DNA from: Brevundimonas sp.
GTDB lineage: Bacteria > Pseudomonadota > Alphaproteobacteria > Caulobacterales > Caulobacteraceae
Assembly (NCBI GenBank): GCA_022712235.1
Contig: JALAGW010000293.1
Coordinates: 1-5,006, forward strand
Direction of reading: 5' to 3'
Length of the DNA: 5,006 nucleotides
Part shown: positions 4,372 through 5,006 of the stretch, one piece after another
Layout: every line of letters begins with the position of its first letter
Position numbering within the stretch: position 1 is the stretch's first letter
Notes under the pieces: generated by a model
Databases searched by the model: none
Told to the model about the DNA's origin: nothing
What the model saw: only the letters and a program-made list of their open reading frames with translations
Program-made: the position numbers and the translations under genes

Positions 4372-5006
4372 TCCAGAACGCCGGTAACGCTCTCGGCCGA
4401 GGCCAGTTGAAGCAGGCCGACCAGGCGGGCGCGGGTCTCGCCGTCGGCGACGCCGTCCACGCGATCAGGCCGCCAGTGACGCTGGAAGGCCTCGACGGTC
4501 AGGCGGGTCTCGTCGTCATAGTCGCCGCCCGGCTTCAGCCCATAACCCAGCCGATGCAGGCCCGAACGCAGGACGATGACGCCCAGACCCTCGTCGCCCG
4601 GCGACAGGTCGGCGCCCAGGGCGGCGACGCGTTCGGGCGCGGGATCGAACCACAGGCCGTGCCCGGCCTCGGCCAGACGCTTCCACGGGAAGAGTTCGCC
4701 GGGGTCCTGCTTGCGGTCGGGTGCGACGTCGGAATGGCCGATGATGCGAGCGTCGGGGATGGTCCAGCGTGAGCGAATGTCCGCGATCAGGGCGATCACC
4801 GCAGCGATCTGGGCTTCCGGGAAGGCGCGATAGCCGAACTCGTGCCCCGGATTGACGATTTCGACGCCGATCGAGGCGGCGTTGACGTCGGTCTCGCCCT
4901 GCCAGACGCCGCGGCCGGCGTGCCAGGCGCGGCGCTCTTCCGGCGCCAGACGCAGGATCACGCCGTTCTCGTTGACGACATAGTGGGCCGAAACCTCGGC
5001 CGCCGG
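4368..5006 (-). CDS. N-acetylmuramoyl-L-alanine amidase (Amidase_2, AmpD/AmiD type) with C-terminal peptidoglycan-binding domain, N-terminus outside window
   Basis: The fragment has 212 codons and stays open to the window edge. Enzymes of this zinc amidase family cut the bond between N-acetylmuramic acid and L-alanine in peptidoglycan or its anhydro-muropeptides. Numbering from the edge, VSAHYVVNENG (5-15), AWHAGRG (27-33) and SIGVEIVN (45-52, with the likely catalytic Glu49) are followed by IIGHSDVAPDRKQDPG (88-103). The last supplies the probable zinc ligands His91 and Asp101 and the conserved Lys99. The first zinc His should lie upstream, outside the window. From about 119 to 203 a PG_binding_1-like domain follows (LRSGLHRLGYGL and YDDETRLTVEAFQRHW). 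That domain is present in E. coli AmiD and absent from cytoplasmic AmpD, but without the N-terminus I cannot tell whether it is exported. A GTG at 4961 is an internal codon, not a start. rnpB follows 31 bases after the stop. Confidence 0.93.
   Translation of the reverse strand, partial: PAAEVSAHYVVNENGVILRLAPEERRAWHAGRGVWQGETDVNAASIGVEIVNPGHEFGYRAFPEAQIAAVIALIADIRSRWTIPDARIIGHSDVAPDRKQDPGELFPWKRLAEAGHGLWFDPAPERVAALGADLSPGDEGLGVIVLRSGLHRLGYGLKPGGDYDDETRLTVEAFQRHWRPDRVDGVADGETRARLVGLLQLASAESVTGVLD

Noticed and set aside
4072..4772. Plus-strand open frames across rnpB and opposite the amidase gene
   Set aside because: They are antisense to the conserved RNase P RNA and to the amidase reading frame, and have no recognisable domain.

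Overview
The window looks like chromosomal DNA from a GC-rich alphaproteobacterium of the Caulobacterales, most likely close to Brevundimonas or Caulobacter. This rests on the gene content, the alphaproteobacterial form of MraZ (N-terminus MFLSTYEKQLDGKRR), and candidate promoters that fit the Caulobacter-type TTGACGS / GCTANAWC pattern. The genus is inference; no species call can be made by eye.

Every gene I can support is on the minus strand, so transcription runs from high to low coordinates. In that order the window holds: the C-terminal 212 codons of an N-acetylmuramoyl-L-alanine amidase with a peptidoglycan-binding domain (4368-5006, open at the window edge); the RNase P RNA gene rnpB (about 3961-4336); a gene-free, repeat-rich spacer of about 575 bases (3384-3960); and the start of the division and cell wall (dcw) cluster, mraZ, rsmH (mraW), ftsL and ftsI, with ftsI running off the low-coordinate edge after 517 codons.

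The four dcw genes are tightly coupled. mraZ/rsmH and rsmH/ftsL overlap by ATGA, and ftsL/ftsI probably overlap through a TTG start inside TTGA. They are almost certainly one operon. MraZ is the cluster's transcription factor, RsmH methylates 16S rRNA, FtsL is a bitopic divisome scaffold and FtsI is the septal transpeptidase. The amidase upstream also acts on peptidoglycan or its fragments, so cell wall functions dominate the window, with rnpB as a housekeeping RNA between them.

The spacer holds the most interesting non-coding structure. Upstream of mraZ are four TGGG direct repeats at an exact 10-base pitch, a textbook-like MraZ operator, interleaved with a candidate promoter. Further upstream are a second weak promoter candidate with a DnaA-box-like sequence, an inverted pair of hairpin-bearing repeat units, and three tandem 30-base imperfect palindromes. 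The middle palindrome shows a matched change in both arms of its inner stem. I see no mobile element with a transposase, no CRISPR array, no tRNA and no clearly new biological system. The dcw genes themselves are ordinary.
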